Shown one piece after another: positions 11,110-22,681 of a DNA stretch of 64,000 nucleotides. The DNA lies in NCBI GenBank assembly GCA_963969395.1, contig OZ017798.1:26652173-26716172 (forward strand), written 5' to 3'. A program made the position numbers and the translations under genes. The stretch's first letter is position 1. Each line of letters opens with the position of its first letter. The notes under the pieces were generated by a model. That model was not told where the DNA came from. It saw only the letters and a list, made by a program, of their open reading frames with translations, and searched no databases. Source of the DNA: Pseudoscleropodium purum (lineage: Eukaryota; Streptophyta; Bryopsida; Hypnales; Brachytheciaceae).

Positions 11110-11128
11110 TGTCGGCTGCCAGCCGACA
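11110..11128. repeat. 19-bp palindrome copy 12, in coding sequence
   Basis: TGTCGGCTGCCAGCCGACA, a perfect dyad inside exon 1; read in frame it gives Val-Gly-Cys-Gln-Pro-Thr. Confidence 0.9.
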
Positions 11129-12394
11129 GGAGAACCTGCGACCCATTTCATGCAAGCTCAAGTCGATGGTAACTACGAGAGTGGTGGGAGTTCGAACGAT
11201 GTACAGGTAGAATTATGTGATCCGGGAACACAGCGAGTACTTCCTACTGCATCAGATGAAGACGAGCGAGATGATAGGCTCTATTCGTCTGACGATGACA
11301 GCCGCGGGTCTGCAGAGGATCACCGCGATGTTCATGGTTACAGTACCTCTGGCACTGCCGTGTCCGACACAAGTGTTGCTGACAGCATGGATCATTCGGA
11401 CACGTTTAGAGCTGATACTCAAAGTGGAGATAATGGCCATCCGGATGGAATGCAAGATGGGCTTCCAATCCCAGATAGACCGCTCTGGAGAAATCAATAC
11501 TGTGAACTTCTCAATGACGACTTCTCGGTTCTCAGAAGAGCCATGATCCAAGTCTGCCTACTAGATGAGGCCTGTGATGATGGCGTCTTGGGCGACACGG
11601 ATGTCGGGATCATGTTCGTATCGGACAATGACGAACTGCAAATGACAACCATGTGCTGGAGGTTCACACACACAAGGTTGGAGGGTGGAAGGCTACTATC
11701 TGAAATTGTCACGCTCTGCTCAGAGGCTGCTCTATTGAATGAGTCGGACGATAACGGAATGCAGGGGGTACCGAGGAATCCATACCGCTCTGTGCGCAGA
11801 AGGGTGATTCCCAAGGATCACGAAAGCCAATCCAAGCTGCAAATGAAGACCTCGGAGACGGAGGTACGTAAGGTCAGCTTACAGAAGTGCTGTAAGCTCA
11901 GATGCTGCCAGACGTTTCCCTGGGAGGACACGAGGTCTATATGACGAAAGTTCTTCGCTTGCACATTCGAGAGTAGGAGGGAGGTAGCGTATGCGGTGTA
12001 GAGTCAGCTTCGTGCAGGGGTTATTCCAAGAAAAAAATTCATTACTCTTGCAAATACAGACGTCTGCGAGAACACATGGTATATCATTCACGGGGTATCG
12101 AGGTCGGCCTATCATGTTTACAAGGCTGCGGCCGTGGGAGGATCCGTTAACGGCTCGCATGGAAATGCGGAGGCCCGACGGCCACGGCCACAAACAATCC
12201 AAGCTCAAGCAACCTTCAAAACGATCATCGACAACAATGCCGACAAAATGCCAAACGAGTTCAGAATGGTTGGAAATAAACGCATCGACAATCTCAAGGT
12301 CCTCCCCTCTGCAATGAATTAGGATCACATGCGCGAACAAGTCAATTATGTAAGTCCATCATCTGCCTCTTCGTCTACAGTAGAAAAGTCTTTT

Positions 12395-12413
12395 TATCGG
12401 CTGCCAGCTAATA
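12395..12413. repeat. 19-bp palindrome copy 13
   Basis: TATCGGCTGCCAGCTAATA, in intron 2 of the transposase gene. Confidence 0.8.
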
Positions 12414-12482
12414 CAATCATGTCTGGACTTTGAATGTAGAAGCCAGTGATCTTTCCTTTCTATAGGCCGTCATTTGCAGTTC

Positions 12483-12501
12483 TGTCGGCTGCCAGCCGAT
12501 A
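12483..12501. repeat. 19-bp palindrome copy 14
   Basis: TGTCGGCTGCCAGCCGATA, in intron 2 of the transposase gene, 50 bases before exon 3. Confidence 0.9.
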
Positions 12502-14585
12502 CAACTCTATAGTCTTCCATGAAAACTCATCCATGAAGTCATGTTCTTCAGGTCAATGGAATATGCAATATGAAGCCGGTCTCGCAGTCTGCTATCAGCC
12601 GCCTTCGGAATGCTCATTTCAAAAACGTAGAGGTCAAGGCCGTAGGGAGCAATTTCTCAAAATGCACAGAATGTGACTTCCTGGTAGAGTTCATTGCAAA
12701 GTATCCAAGAGGTTGTGATGAGTGGCAGGCCTTGGTCGACGACAGAGAGAGACATCTCAATTACCACCGCGCTTGTAGAAATGTATACAGTGGATAGACC
12801 GCGCAGTCGGTGCAAAATCCATTAGAGTTCCTCTGCATTATTCATGACAAAATGGACACCACAAAGACTGCCATTCCAAGGATGCAACGCATGACCAAGG
12901 CCACCACAGGGCTGGGGCAAATACCAATCTCGTGTACTGGAATGCTCACACATGGACATGGAGATGGCGCGTATGCACATTACTCCACATCACTCTGACT
13001 TGGGGATTCAAATTTCACAATTTCGTCCATCTGCAGGGTCCTCAGGGCCCTAGAACTACCACCTGTTTGGAAGTCCAAGATCCTCTTCTCGACTCCACCG
13101 CTAAACACCTTCTTCGAGGCTCTGCTTCATGGGAAATCGAGATGCAACTCGTCAATCCCGCAGGCCTCGGACATGGTGATCGACGCAGCGAGACTAGGAT
13201 GACCTCAGGTCCCACTTCCGAGGAAACTGTTCTTGCAACTCGACAATTCAGCAAAGGACAACAAAAATCGATTCTTCATGGCTTTCTGCTCACTGCTCAC
13301 TGCTAGGCGCATATTCAAGGAAGTTTCAGTGGGGTTCCTTATTGTCGGGCATACGCACAAGGACATTGATGCGCACTTCAGTTATCTCTCTAAATTGATC
13401 AAAAGGAAGAACACATATGTACTTGCGGATCTCATGAAGGCGTTCATGGATTCACAGAAGACTGTAGCCTTCATTCCTGAGTTCGTGCAAGAAGTGGCGG
13501 ACTTCAAATCATACTTCAAGGGCTTCCATCATGATGGGGTGAACAAAATCATCGGGCTCGGAAATAAACACCTCTTCAAGTTCTACGTCGTGGAGGATGG
13601 TGTGGATCGTGGATGGCCGGTCATGAGGTACAAGCTCAAGGCCACAGATTCTTTGTGGCTGCCTCCTGGCGCACCTATCAAAATGTGGACAGCGGACGAA
13701 AATGGACAACCCAATATTCCACAGGGGGACCCTCGACCTGTGCCTTTCAAGGCACTCTGGGGGAATGTGGACATTAATACCAGAAGGCGAAATGCAGAAA
13801 AGGAAGTCGCAAGGGCTAGAGAGTGCAATGAGAAACAGACATTCATCAAAAACGGAATAGCAAAGTTCATTGAGTTTTGGAAATCGGGAATAGCCAGAGA
13901 TAGACGGTATGCACAGGAAATGGCAAGCTGTGTGGCTTACTGGGAAAGAATTCAATCAGAGATCAATTCGGCGCTGCCTCAAACTCCTACATTGCTTCAA
14001 GAAGGATTATGGCCGCTCTTTGACTGGACAAGAGATCACACGTCGACTTTTGTAGATAAGGGGGCGAAGGAGAATTATTCAGTAGACACCACTCCGGAAG
14101 ACGAAGGGGATCCCACTCCATATTGTGGACCTGCGAAGGACAGGCCGCGCTTGAGATTCAATCCATTCAGGGATGTTCTGCTCGGAGACTTTGTTCTTTA
14201 TCGACCATGTCACAACAATCATCTACCTGGCTGGCTGGGACGGGTACTCCAATGTGTGGACATGTCTCTGGGGCCCACGTATGGTAATTTTAAAATTGAG
14301 TGGTGGAATCCGATGAAAGCCAAGAAGAAGTCAAAAGCGCTCATTGCGAGGGAGTGCTGGACCCAAAGATGGCACAAGGAACTCTGTCTTCCGCAGATGG
14401 TCCATGTCAACATTGTCTTGTACTCGCACAGAATGCCCTCGCTTGCAAAGAAAGGACCTCCCACATCTCATGTCATCCCGGAGGCATCCGTTGCTGCTGC
14501 TATTGCGAATCTAGAGGCCGCGGGGGCAGTTTGGACAGAGATGTAGACGAGGGCGGAGAGGATTACTGACATATCGCCTTAGACC

Positions 14586-14604
14586 TATCGGCTGCCAGCC
14601 GATA
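14586..14604. repeat. 19-bp palindrome copy 15
   Basis: Exact consensus, 40 bases after the transposase stop codon. Confidence 0.9.
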
Positions 14605-14670
14605 CAATAGTTTAGCTCTGGAGTTGTGTCACCATCACATTGCTAGACGGATCCGAGTCCTCGCTGTAGG

Positions 14671-14689
14671 TGTCGGCTACCAGCCGATA
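14671..14689. repeat. 19-bp palindrome copy 16
   Basis: TGTCGGCTACCAGCCGATA, in the 3' flank of the transposase gene. Confidence 0.9.
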
Positions 14690-15013
14690 CTAAGGGCTTC
14701 GCTGCATGTCGATCGCATGGTTCTTGAACAGGATGTTTTCACTTCAGGATGATTACATGCATATCCACAATATTTACTCATTTGTGGATGTGCCTTCATA
14801 TCTTATAGGTTGTGACTATAAGTCTTATGACTAGTCAGTTTTGACATTTTTAATATGTATCCGTTGGCTGCTGACAAATCACATTTATTTGAATCTCCTA
14901 TGGGGACCATGTTACAACTGTTTTATCTTCAGTGCACAAGCGATTTGCTCATTTCTCTATCTTTCATGTTCGTTGTCCTGCTTTTTGGTTTTGTGCACTT
15001 TACTGTGCTGTCT

Positions 15014-15032
15014 TATCGGCTGCCAGCCTATA
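15014..15032. repeat. 19-bp palindrome copy 17 (rightmost)
   Basis: TATCGGCTGCCAGCCTATA. This is the last copy seen and marks the minimum right extent of the transposon. Confidence 0.8.
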
Positions 15033-16754
15033 TGTCAATGGGCACGGGATGGGTGCACAGTCATAGGCACCGGTTCTGCTATTGCATAAAAACTGATCCA
15101 AAATACAACAATCCACTTTTTTTTTGTACCCTCGGTTCTTCTGAACAAGGTGTGGGTGGACTGCTGACACTTTTTAATCATTTGAAGCATGTTCTCTACC
15201 TTTTTTAATGTGGCTATGGACTATGAATTTGTCCATAATTTGTGCAATTGTCCATAATTAGTTAAATATAGGTTTAATGCAATTTTATAATTTTTTCAAA
15301 AAGGAAAGTTCCACATAATTTATCTTTCTTGCTATAAAAATCTCACCATTGAAATCAAATGAATGCATTTTAATTTCATTTTAGAGATATGAATAATTTA
15401 CATTTTCCTTCTATCTCGTACTTACTTGTACTTAACAATTTCTTAAAGAATAAAAATTGAGTTTTTTTGAATTGTTATTTTTTTTCCATAGACTCTCAAC
15501 TCAATTCTACACCATAAAGATTTAAAGCTCAAAACTCTTTAGTGCAAAAAATTTTAAGTTAAAAATGTTCAAAGTCAACAAATCTTGTCCCACAATGTAT
15601 TGAGAAACTTGTTTTTTCAACTTTAAACACAAATATCTTGCGATTTGTGCATTCAAAAATTCTGAAATTTTTTCCACACATTCTCACACTAGTTAGGTGT
15701 AAGATCCTACAATTAATTAAAAAAAAATTCTACCTTCTACCATAAAAATGGCAGTTTTAAATGTTTTTTTGGTAGAAAAAAAACATTTGTCTCGCAGAGG
15801 TTAATTCAAGCAGGATTGGGGGTTGGACGAGGAGTCATATAACAAAGACAATTTTTCAATTGTTGATTGGACGGATCCCTTTTCAAGAATGCCTCAAGCA
15901 AATAGTAATTGTTATGGGCAAGCAATAATTTGAAAATGAGGAATTCAGGAACTGATCAGGATAAGGTGAATTCGAGAAGTCTCCAATGACTTATCCATAA
16001 CTGTTTGTTTGTTTTTTAAATGCTAACGTGGCACAGTTCCATTGGCAACCTGTCATGATCGTCATCACAAGTTGTAACTCATAACCTTCTTTCCTTTTCA
16101 ACTTGCTCCCTACACCTTTGGATCATCAAGATCAAAGGTTCTGATTGAAAAGTGAACAACCAGTTATGTCCGATAACTTACTCACCGCTACCACGGCTCG
16201 TTGGTTATCTAGTACATAAATGTCGTGAACAAATCCTCACTTATCTTAGTTCGAGCAGAGTGCCGCTGACTGTGTAAGACTTATGCTCACCCGGCCTGAC
16301 CTGGTGAGTGCAGTCTGTCTGTCCCAAGGGAAGGGAATCCCAAGCATTGGAACCCTGCTCGCCTGCTGCTGCTGCTTAAAATGGACGCGATAACTTCAAT
16401 TCCTTTTTATTATTAACCTTACATTGACGGTATACAAAATTAGTCTTCCTAGACTCACTCAACCTCTTGATAGCCAGGCGCACGAGGCGGTGACTCAGAT
16501 TCTGGAATCTTCGATTCGACCTTACCACAGAACTCCGTCAGTTGGAGCAGGTTGTTAAATACTACATTCAAAGTGGACCCAGCAGGATAATTTTGGGGTT
16601 CTCCGGGGTAAAAGTAAAAAAAAAAACCCTATTATGAGCTATGTCTAGGGTATGTTGTAGACCTCTCCTAGCTAATTTGGGGTCTTTAATTGCAAATATG
16701 AATTCAAAATTTGAAAAAAATTTAGTGTTTTTCCCCGGGGTAAATCCAGCTTAT

Positions 16755-17411
16755 CATTAGGAAAAATCTGAACCTTGGGAGGGCTGTTAAGGGAGCCGAC
16801 TTGTTTCTGACCAAGGACTCCTTCCCGTTATATAGGCTACACTCTTTCTAATGAATAGGAGAAAGTAGAAGATTAATTATGGCATAATTTCTAATGTAGT
16901 TGTGGCACATTACAATTGGCTGCAATCTTGGTTGATTTTTTTTAACCAACCCATGGTTGGAAATAGGAAGCTCTATATGACAAGAATAGGTTGTACAAAA
17001 TCTTCAACTAAAAAAATAATAGTAATTATGTTTTGAGGAATAAAATTCTGAAAAATTATAGAATCCTTCTAAACTCTATTATTGTACATAGGAAAATTTC
17101 TCCACTTAAAAAACTTGTGCTCTAAATATGAGTAATTGCTTAAGTGGTCGGAAATATGCTAGCTCCCTTCAAGTTTCATTTTTCGGCTCTCCATAGTGCA
17201 AGTACAGAAAAAATTAAAAGATATATTTTATTTATTTTAAAATATTAAAACTTGATGTGGCACTGACGTAGTACTAATAGTGCCACATTAGATGCTTTCA
17301 TTAAATAATAAAAAATAATAGAAAAATAATTTTCTTTCTTTTTTAATTGCAGGGGGGGGGGGGGGGGGGGGGGACTTGCAAATCTCTTGAGGACTAAAAT
17401 TTTTCCTAATG
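16755..17411. mobile_element. MITE-like repeat with CATTAGGAAAAAT ends
   Basis: It starts CATTAGGAAAAATCT and ends with AATTTTTCCTAATG, the inverse. Internal text (GATGTGGCACTGACG and a nearby GTGCCAC) is shared in inverted orientation with the element at 43022-43323. The boundaries are by eye, and this copy may be two nested copies. Confidence 0.45.
17352..17373 (+). repeat. Run of 22 G
   Basis: An uninterrupted G tract in otherwise AT-rich sequence. It could form a G-quadruplex, and such tracts are prone to length error in assembly. Confidence 0.9.
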
Positions 17412-20400
17412 TAGGCCCACTTTGAATGGAGGATTTAACATCCTACCAAATTAGAGGAATGCCACCTTTCTTTGGAATTAAAAGGAGACAACAACAAAAG
17501 GAATTAACTGAGTAGGAAGGCTTTATGAATTCAACGAGACCATTAGAAGAGTTTTTTGGAGGGAGGGATGGTTATTTTAAAGCCTATTCCTCTACAATTC
17601 CACCCATAGGTGAAGAATGCCATGTTGTAAAATAAATTTTGAATTTTTTTGTAATTCTTAAAATGAAAAAAAAGTAGAATTTTCTTTTTGAAATTTTTAT
17701 TTCAAAAATGATGTGGCAATTGTTCTACCACATCAAACTAGTTGCTGTAAGTTCCAACGAGTTGAAAACCCTAGGGAACTCATAGCCCTCCAAAGTAGGT
17801 GATTTTCTTCTAATGCAAACAAATGTTGCTATAGATGTATTATGTTAGTCTTCCCTACAACCCTTGAAGGTTGTATTTTAGATAAATAAGTAAAAATCCA
17901 AAGATCTCCTTTTCATTCACTTGAAAGATTCTTCTTTTTGTCAACAATTTATATACATCATAATGTCAATTTCCTTGTCTATTTTTAGGTAGTGTATAGA
18001 GTCTTTCTTCCCTCCTAATAAAGCTATGAAATCATTAGAGGATTTTTTTGGGTTTGGGAGGGTTGCAAGTTCCTAACTGTTCTCGGACCCAAAGAATTGG
18101 CTGAAATCTATTGAAACTTGTTGCCTAATGTGGCAATCCAATTGTCACATTGTTTTCTAAAAAGAAATATCAACTTTATTTTTCATTTTAAGAAATTTAA
18201 TTTAATTTAATTTTTTTTCTAATAGCGTGGCGTTAGCTTTGTTGTAGGAGAACTGCGGGATCAACTACTTGAAATAGCCCTTCTAGACCTTAGAAAATCC
18301 TCTAATGCTTAATGTGAGTCACTTCAATTTTCTCCCAAGAACATGGTGTAAGACACAAGGTGAACAAATTGTTTATTTACATCATCCTCAAGTATATATG
18401 TTGGAGTTTCTTCTCTTGTTTTTGAAAAGAAGGTGGCTTAAGATGAAAGTTAAGGTATTAAACCTAAATTGTGTCCACATAAAAGGAGCAAATGAGCAAT
18501 GCTCCTATTATTAAATTGCTTATTTTTAATTGAATGTTATTGAAAGTTATATGGATATTCTAGATTCTTCTTTCACATAGTTTTTCAATATTGTAAAAAT
18601 AACAATGAATTTTCAAAGTGATGAAAATAGGTGTTTTACAAAAAATGACATGAAGCTCTTATAAATTGAAGTACTGTACATTGAGATTAAATTCATTAAA
18701 CCCCATACAAAATCATTTCTTTTTTGGTTGAATTTCCTATTGTAAAGTGGATTTAGAATTTTTGGAATTTTATTTTTTTAAGATTTCAAAATATTTCATA
18801 ACTTTTGGTTGCAAGGTCTTCATAGCTTTACCATGGTACTCAAGGCTTTGCTGAATCTGTTGTGATGTTTTTCGGTAGGGTCCTGTCGGTCCTCATAGTT
18901 TGCAGCGATACTCGTTGCTTTTTCAATACTGTCGTGATGTTTTGCAACAAGGTCTCATGGCTTTTCTTGGATACTCATGGCTCATTCAATACTTGTGGCT
19001 TATTTTCCATTCTTCATTTTTCATTGTGTTTTTTGAGTATTCAATAATTTTCATTAATATTTCTACAATTTTCAATTATGTTCAGTGATATATTTTGAAA
19101 ATTTCATTACATACCATAATTCATTATATCTGGAATTATTTTTTAACAAATCTGACCCAAGTATAGAGTAATACATTTTAGGCAAGAATTTATGGGGGTT
19201 GGTTTTAGAAAGGGTTCACAATTACTCACTATATGTGCAATTGCTTTAAGAGAAAAAAACTACAATCTCTTCTTGAAGTGTAAAAGTACATTCATATAAG
19301 AAAATATTTATAGTTTTTTGTTTTTAACAAATTGTCACAAAAGAGCACATGTTCAAACTAATGTAAAGATGACAATTTCAAAACTGGTTTTCAACTTTTA
19401 ATTGTAGGATCTTGCACCTAACATGTACATTCATACTAATTTACCAATTTTCAGAGCTTGTGTCTTTTAAATCTTTTAATCATAATATTTAAATTTGTTT
19501 ATACCAAAAAAATGTTAAGAGATTCATTAATTGGCCACAAAACGTAATCATTCATTAAGTTTACCTTATTAGCCTCTAAAGTAAGCAAGTTTGAACAAAT
19601 GTTCAAAGTTGTGCAACATACTTTAATAAGTCATCGATACCTCCCAATAGAAAAGGGATAACTTTGAAAGTTTTTTAGAAAAAAATTGTGTCTATTTCTA
19701 ATTAAGGAATTTGATATTTTATTGAAAAATAGAATTAAGAATCAATGGGATAAAAATCAACAATTTAGCCTTTATTTTTAAAATTATTATGATCCTAGTG
19801 AGTCTAGTGTAGATTTGAAGCATGCAAATCTATACGGGTATAATGTTTTCATGAATTATCTAAATCCTATAAACATTTTACTTTTCAAGTTTTGTGAAAA
19901 TTGAATTAAGACATGAAACTTATAGATATTCTATACTTGCCTACAAACAAAATTATCCATATATTTTTCCATTACCAATCATTATTTATTAAATAGAAAT
20001 TTGTTTTTTTATAGGTATAAATTTTTCTCTGAGAGAAATACAATGAAATTTTTTAATTTTAATTACAACCAACTCTATAAATCTCTAACCACAAACTTGT
20101 TTTTGTTGCAAGTAGTAGCTAGTTGAAAGCAAGAATAACCCATGTTGGATTAAAGTCTTAGAAAAAAATAACAAAGACTACATTCACAAGGGCTTGCAAA
20201 TAAAAAATTTGTCTATCAAATACTTCAGCAATTCGAGTCATTTTTTTGATTGGTATAACAATTTGAGTATGTAAAAAGGTGCCTTCTAAACTAGGTGTCT
20301 TTTGTTAAAATATATAGTTGCAAGATTTCCATTTTTCATTTTGAATGCTTTTAAGGATAATTTTAGAATTTTTGATATATTTTTGAAATTTTGAAAATTT

Positions 20401-21109
20401 GAGACAAAGTAATGATATTATGATCAATTCATTTCTCCTTCTTGTCATTGACTTTTACTCACACAAATATTTCAAGTACATATTTGAATTGACCCACCTT
20501 TCAAGCATAACATGAGTTTTCCACTTCATATAGCCATCTTTTTTCATGTATTTATATCCATGGAAATGAACATTGGAGGTCCTAAAGCATCATCACTTTT
20601 TTAGAGTGCAAGATTCCAATAACTAATATCTAAGTTTGCTTTTGAAAATTTGGAACAAGTTTTAGTAGTTATCAACCATTGAAACACACAAGTAGATATT
20701 CTATATAAGATGGGTACATCCAAAATTACACCTTCTCTAAAACCACTATTATTACTTTGTATACACTTTTAAGATATCTTTTTATGTATGTTGAAGAAAC
20801 AATTTTAGAACATCTACCAAATTTTTTTGACCCTTCATAACTTTAGCAAACAACATGTTAGGTTCTTTGGTGTGTTGGAACTTCCTTTCACTTGCCAATA
20901 TGAAAAAAAATTGAAAATTTGACCAATCTAATAATTGTAACTAAACACAATAGCAAAAATTGGCAGTTGGGGAAGGTGTTTGTGTATGTGTCCTACTTTA
21001 ATTCACAAAAATTATATATCCTCCAAATATGACAAAAGGGTCACTTAGTAAATGACTCATGGCTTAACCCTAGCCCGCCCAAGAGGACAAAAAGTGTCCT
21101 CACATAGTT

Positions 21110-21600
21110 TTAAGTCCAATTGAAAGTACTGTAACTTTTTCATCTAATGTTCAAATTCAACAAAACTTATTGAGAAAGTTGCGCTTTGTCTTCTAGTTTG
21201 TGTGGTAAAATTTTCAAATCAATCAAAGATGAATCAAATTTCTGGAAGCCAATCGAAGTTCACAAGTGCAATTTGAGTTCACCAAACTGCATTTGACAGC
21301 TGCAACTTTGAGGGCTTGAATCTACTTCGTCAAATGTTTGTTTTCAATAAAATTTGTTGAGTTATGTTCCCCTTTTAGTCTAGTTATTGTGGTAAAATTT
21401 TCATGTAAATCTAAGCTTTTTTGAATGTTTGGGAGCAATTCGAAGTTCAAAATTTAGACATTTTTGGATCACAGGGACTTCGGCCACTTGTTTCTTCTCC
21501 ATATAGTGTCCTTTTCCAATGAATTTTTTTGGAAAAGTTGTGCATACTAGTCTAGTTTGTGTGGCTAAAATTTCACATCAATACAAGAAATTATGAGTGA
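21110..21600 (+). repeat. Degenerate tandem repeat, about 180-bp unit, three copies
   Basis: The motif TCTAGTTTGTGTGGTAAAAT recurs in diverged form near 21192, 21378 and 21551 with similar flanking text, so spacing is about 175-186 bases. Confidence 0.45.
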
Positions 21601-22681
21601 CTGAAAAGCATTTTAGTAGGAGGCTTAGGCTCATGTATTTATTTTTGGTAACTTTTCTTGCTATTTTTTGACATTTCAAAGCCATTTTGCAAACACGTTG
21701 AGTCAATTGAATGATATTATAATTTAATGACATTTAGATTTATAGCACTTCAAAAGCAATGGTGTTTTTGAACCCAAAATGACCTTACACCTTCTAGGGT
21801 TAAGGTACAAACACCGACTATACCAACAATACCTTAATTCTTAAAAGGCAAAGCCTATGACCATGTCAAATTCTTAAGCCATCAATGGAAAGTTCTATTT
21901 CGTCATTGAAAAGGAGTGGAATTTGGTTTGTTTAGTAATCCAAAGATGAAATTATGTCTTCTATAAGTCATAAAATGTTTAAATTCATTTGCAAAATTTA
22001 TAATTATTTATAATTATTGAAATAAAAGTAAAAGGGACTTATATCATGTAGAATAAATGCTTAGAAATTATGAAAATTCCACTACAAACCTATATTATAA
22101 ATTAAAGCATTATAGTATAAAAAGAATTTCCATATCATTCTATGATTAAAAACCAGTGAGAAGAAGTCTCGCATTAAAGCACATCCACTCTAAGAAAGCT
22201 TGGAGCCAGAAAAATAAACATAAGAGGAATTCACCAAACAAACAACTTGATGGGGACATAGAGATTGATCACATCGTTAATAAACTATGTTGTTTGTAAC
22301 TACAAAAAATGATTCTACATGATACTGGTAAGACTCTCGCTAAGAAACATGCACACCTTTCCTCACCAGCATCTGAGGTCTTGAAAAATGCGTAGTGAGC
22401 ATCACGAAATCATTTTCTCAATATGCATGACACAAGAATGAAATGGTGAGGCTTGGTGGCTCCATCCCATGCAAGCCTCTACAAAGTACAGAGTTCATAA
22501 TCACAAATTTTGAGGACACCTAAGAACCTCATTCAATATAAACAATGACACAAGTTCAAAAGATCGGAATCTACAATAACGTTACAGAAGCCGAACTGTG
22601 CCGAACACTACAATTTTCCCAATGCCCCCTGTATCTAATCATACTCAAATAATCACAAATTACACCTTTATCGTCGAGTCA

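Larger units (their letters stand above)
10418..14546 (+). pseudogene. DUF7869-type transposase-like gene (three exons, in-frame stops)
   Basis: Exons 10418-11863, 12002-12349 and 12552-14546 join in phase 0 with GT-AG borders and would encode about 1,260 residues. Exon 2 carries VCENTWYIIHGVSRSAYHVYK. Exon 3 carries a Cys-x2-Cys site (FSKCTECDF), CIIHDKMDTTKTA, LQLDNSAKDNKNR and VGHTHKDIDAHFS. The Asp-Asn and His-Thr-His-x-Asp-Ile-Asp motifs are, to my knowledge, hallmarks of DUF7869 proteins, which are thought to be RNase H-like transposases. The C-terminal part has a small beta-rich segment (YGNFKIEWWNP). Exon 1 is low-complexity and acidic near its end. In-frame stops lie at 12320 (TAG), 12795 (TAG), 12996 (TGA) and 13200 (TGA). 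Intron 2 holds two palindromes and exon 1 two more. DUF assignment is from memory of the motif, not from a search. Confidence 0.7.
1..15100. mobile_element. Large two-gene DNA transposon with palindromic repeats (left end outside window)
   Basis: Two divergently transcribed, intron-containing genes share one stretch marked by 17 copies of a 19-bp palindrome; none was seen after about 15.03 kb. The minus gene encodes a ParB/DGQHR-like protein and the plus gene a DUF7869-type transposase-like protein. Both carry in-frame stops, so this copy is probably dead. Terminal inverted repeats were not found: the minus gene ends only 79 bases from the left edge, so the left end is likely outside the window, and the right boundary is set only by the last palindrome. 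The association of the two genes is seen directly; that they form one element is inferred from the shared repeats. Two foreign elements are nested inside it. Confidence 0.6.
15100..22681. other. AT-rich intergenic spacer with decayed repeats
   Basis: No coding region is supported; the short open frames lack codon structure or known motifs. The stretch holds a MITE-like repeat (16755-17411), a poly-G run and a degenerate threefold repeat near 21.1-21.6 kb. A segment near 16.25-16.4 kb with higher GC could be an old LTR fragment, but no partner was found. Confidence 0.6.

Noticed and set aside
949..15032. CRISPR-like array of short palindromic repeats
   Set aside because: Spacing is irregular (tens to thousands of bases), copies lie inside genes, there are no cas genes, and the DNA is plant nuclear.
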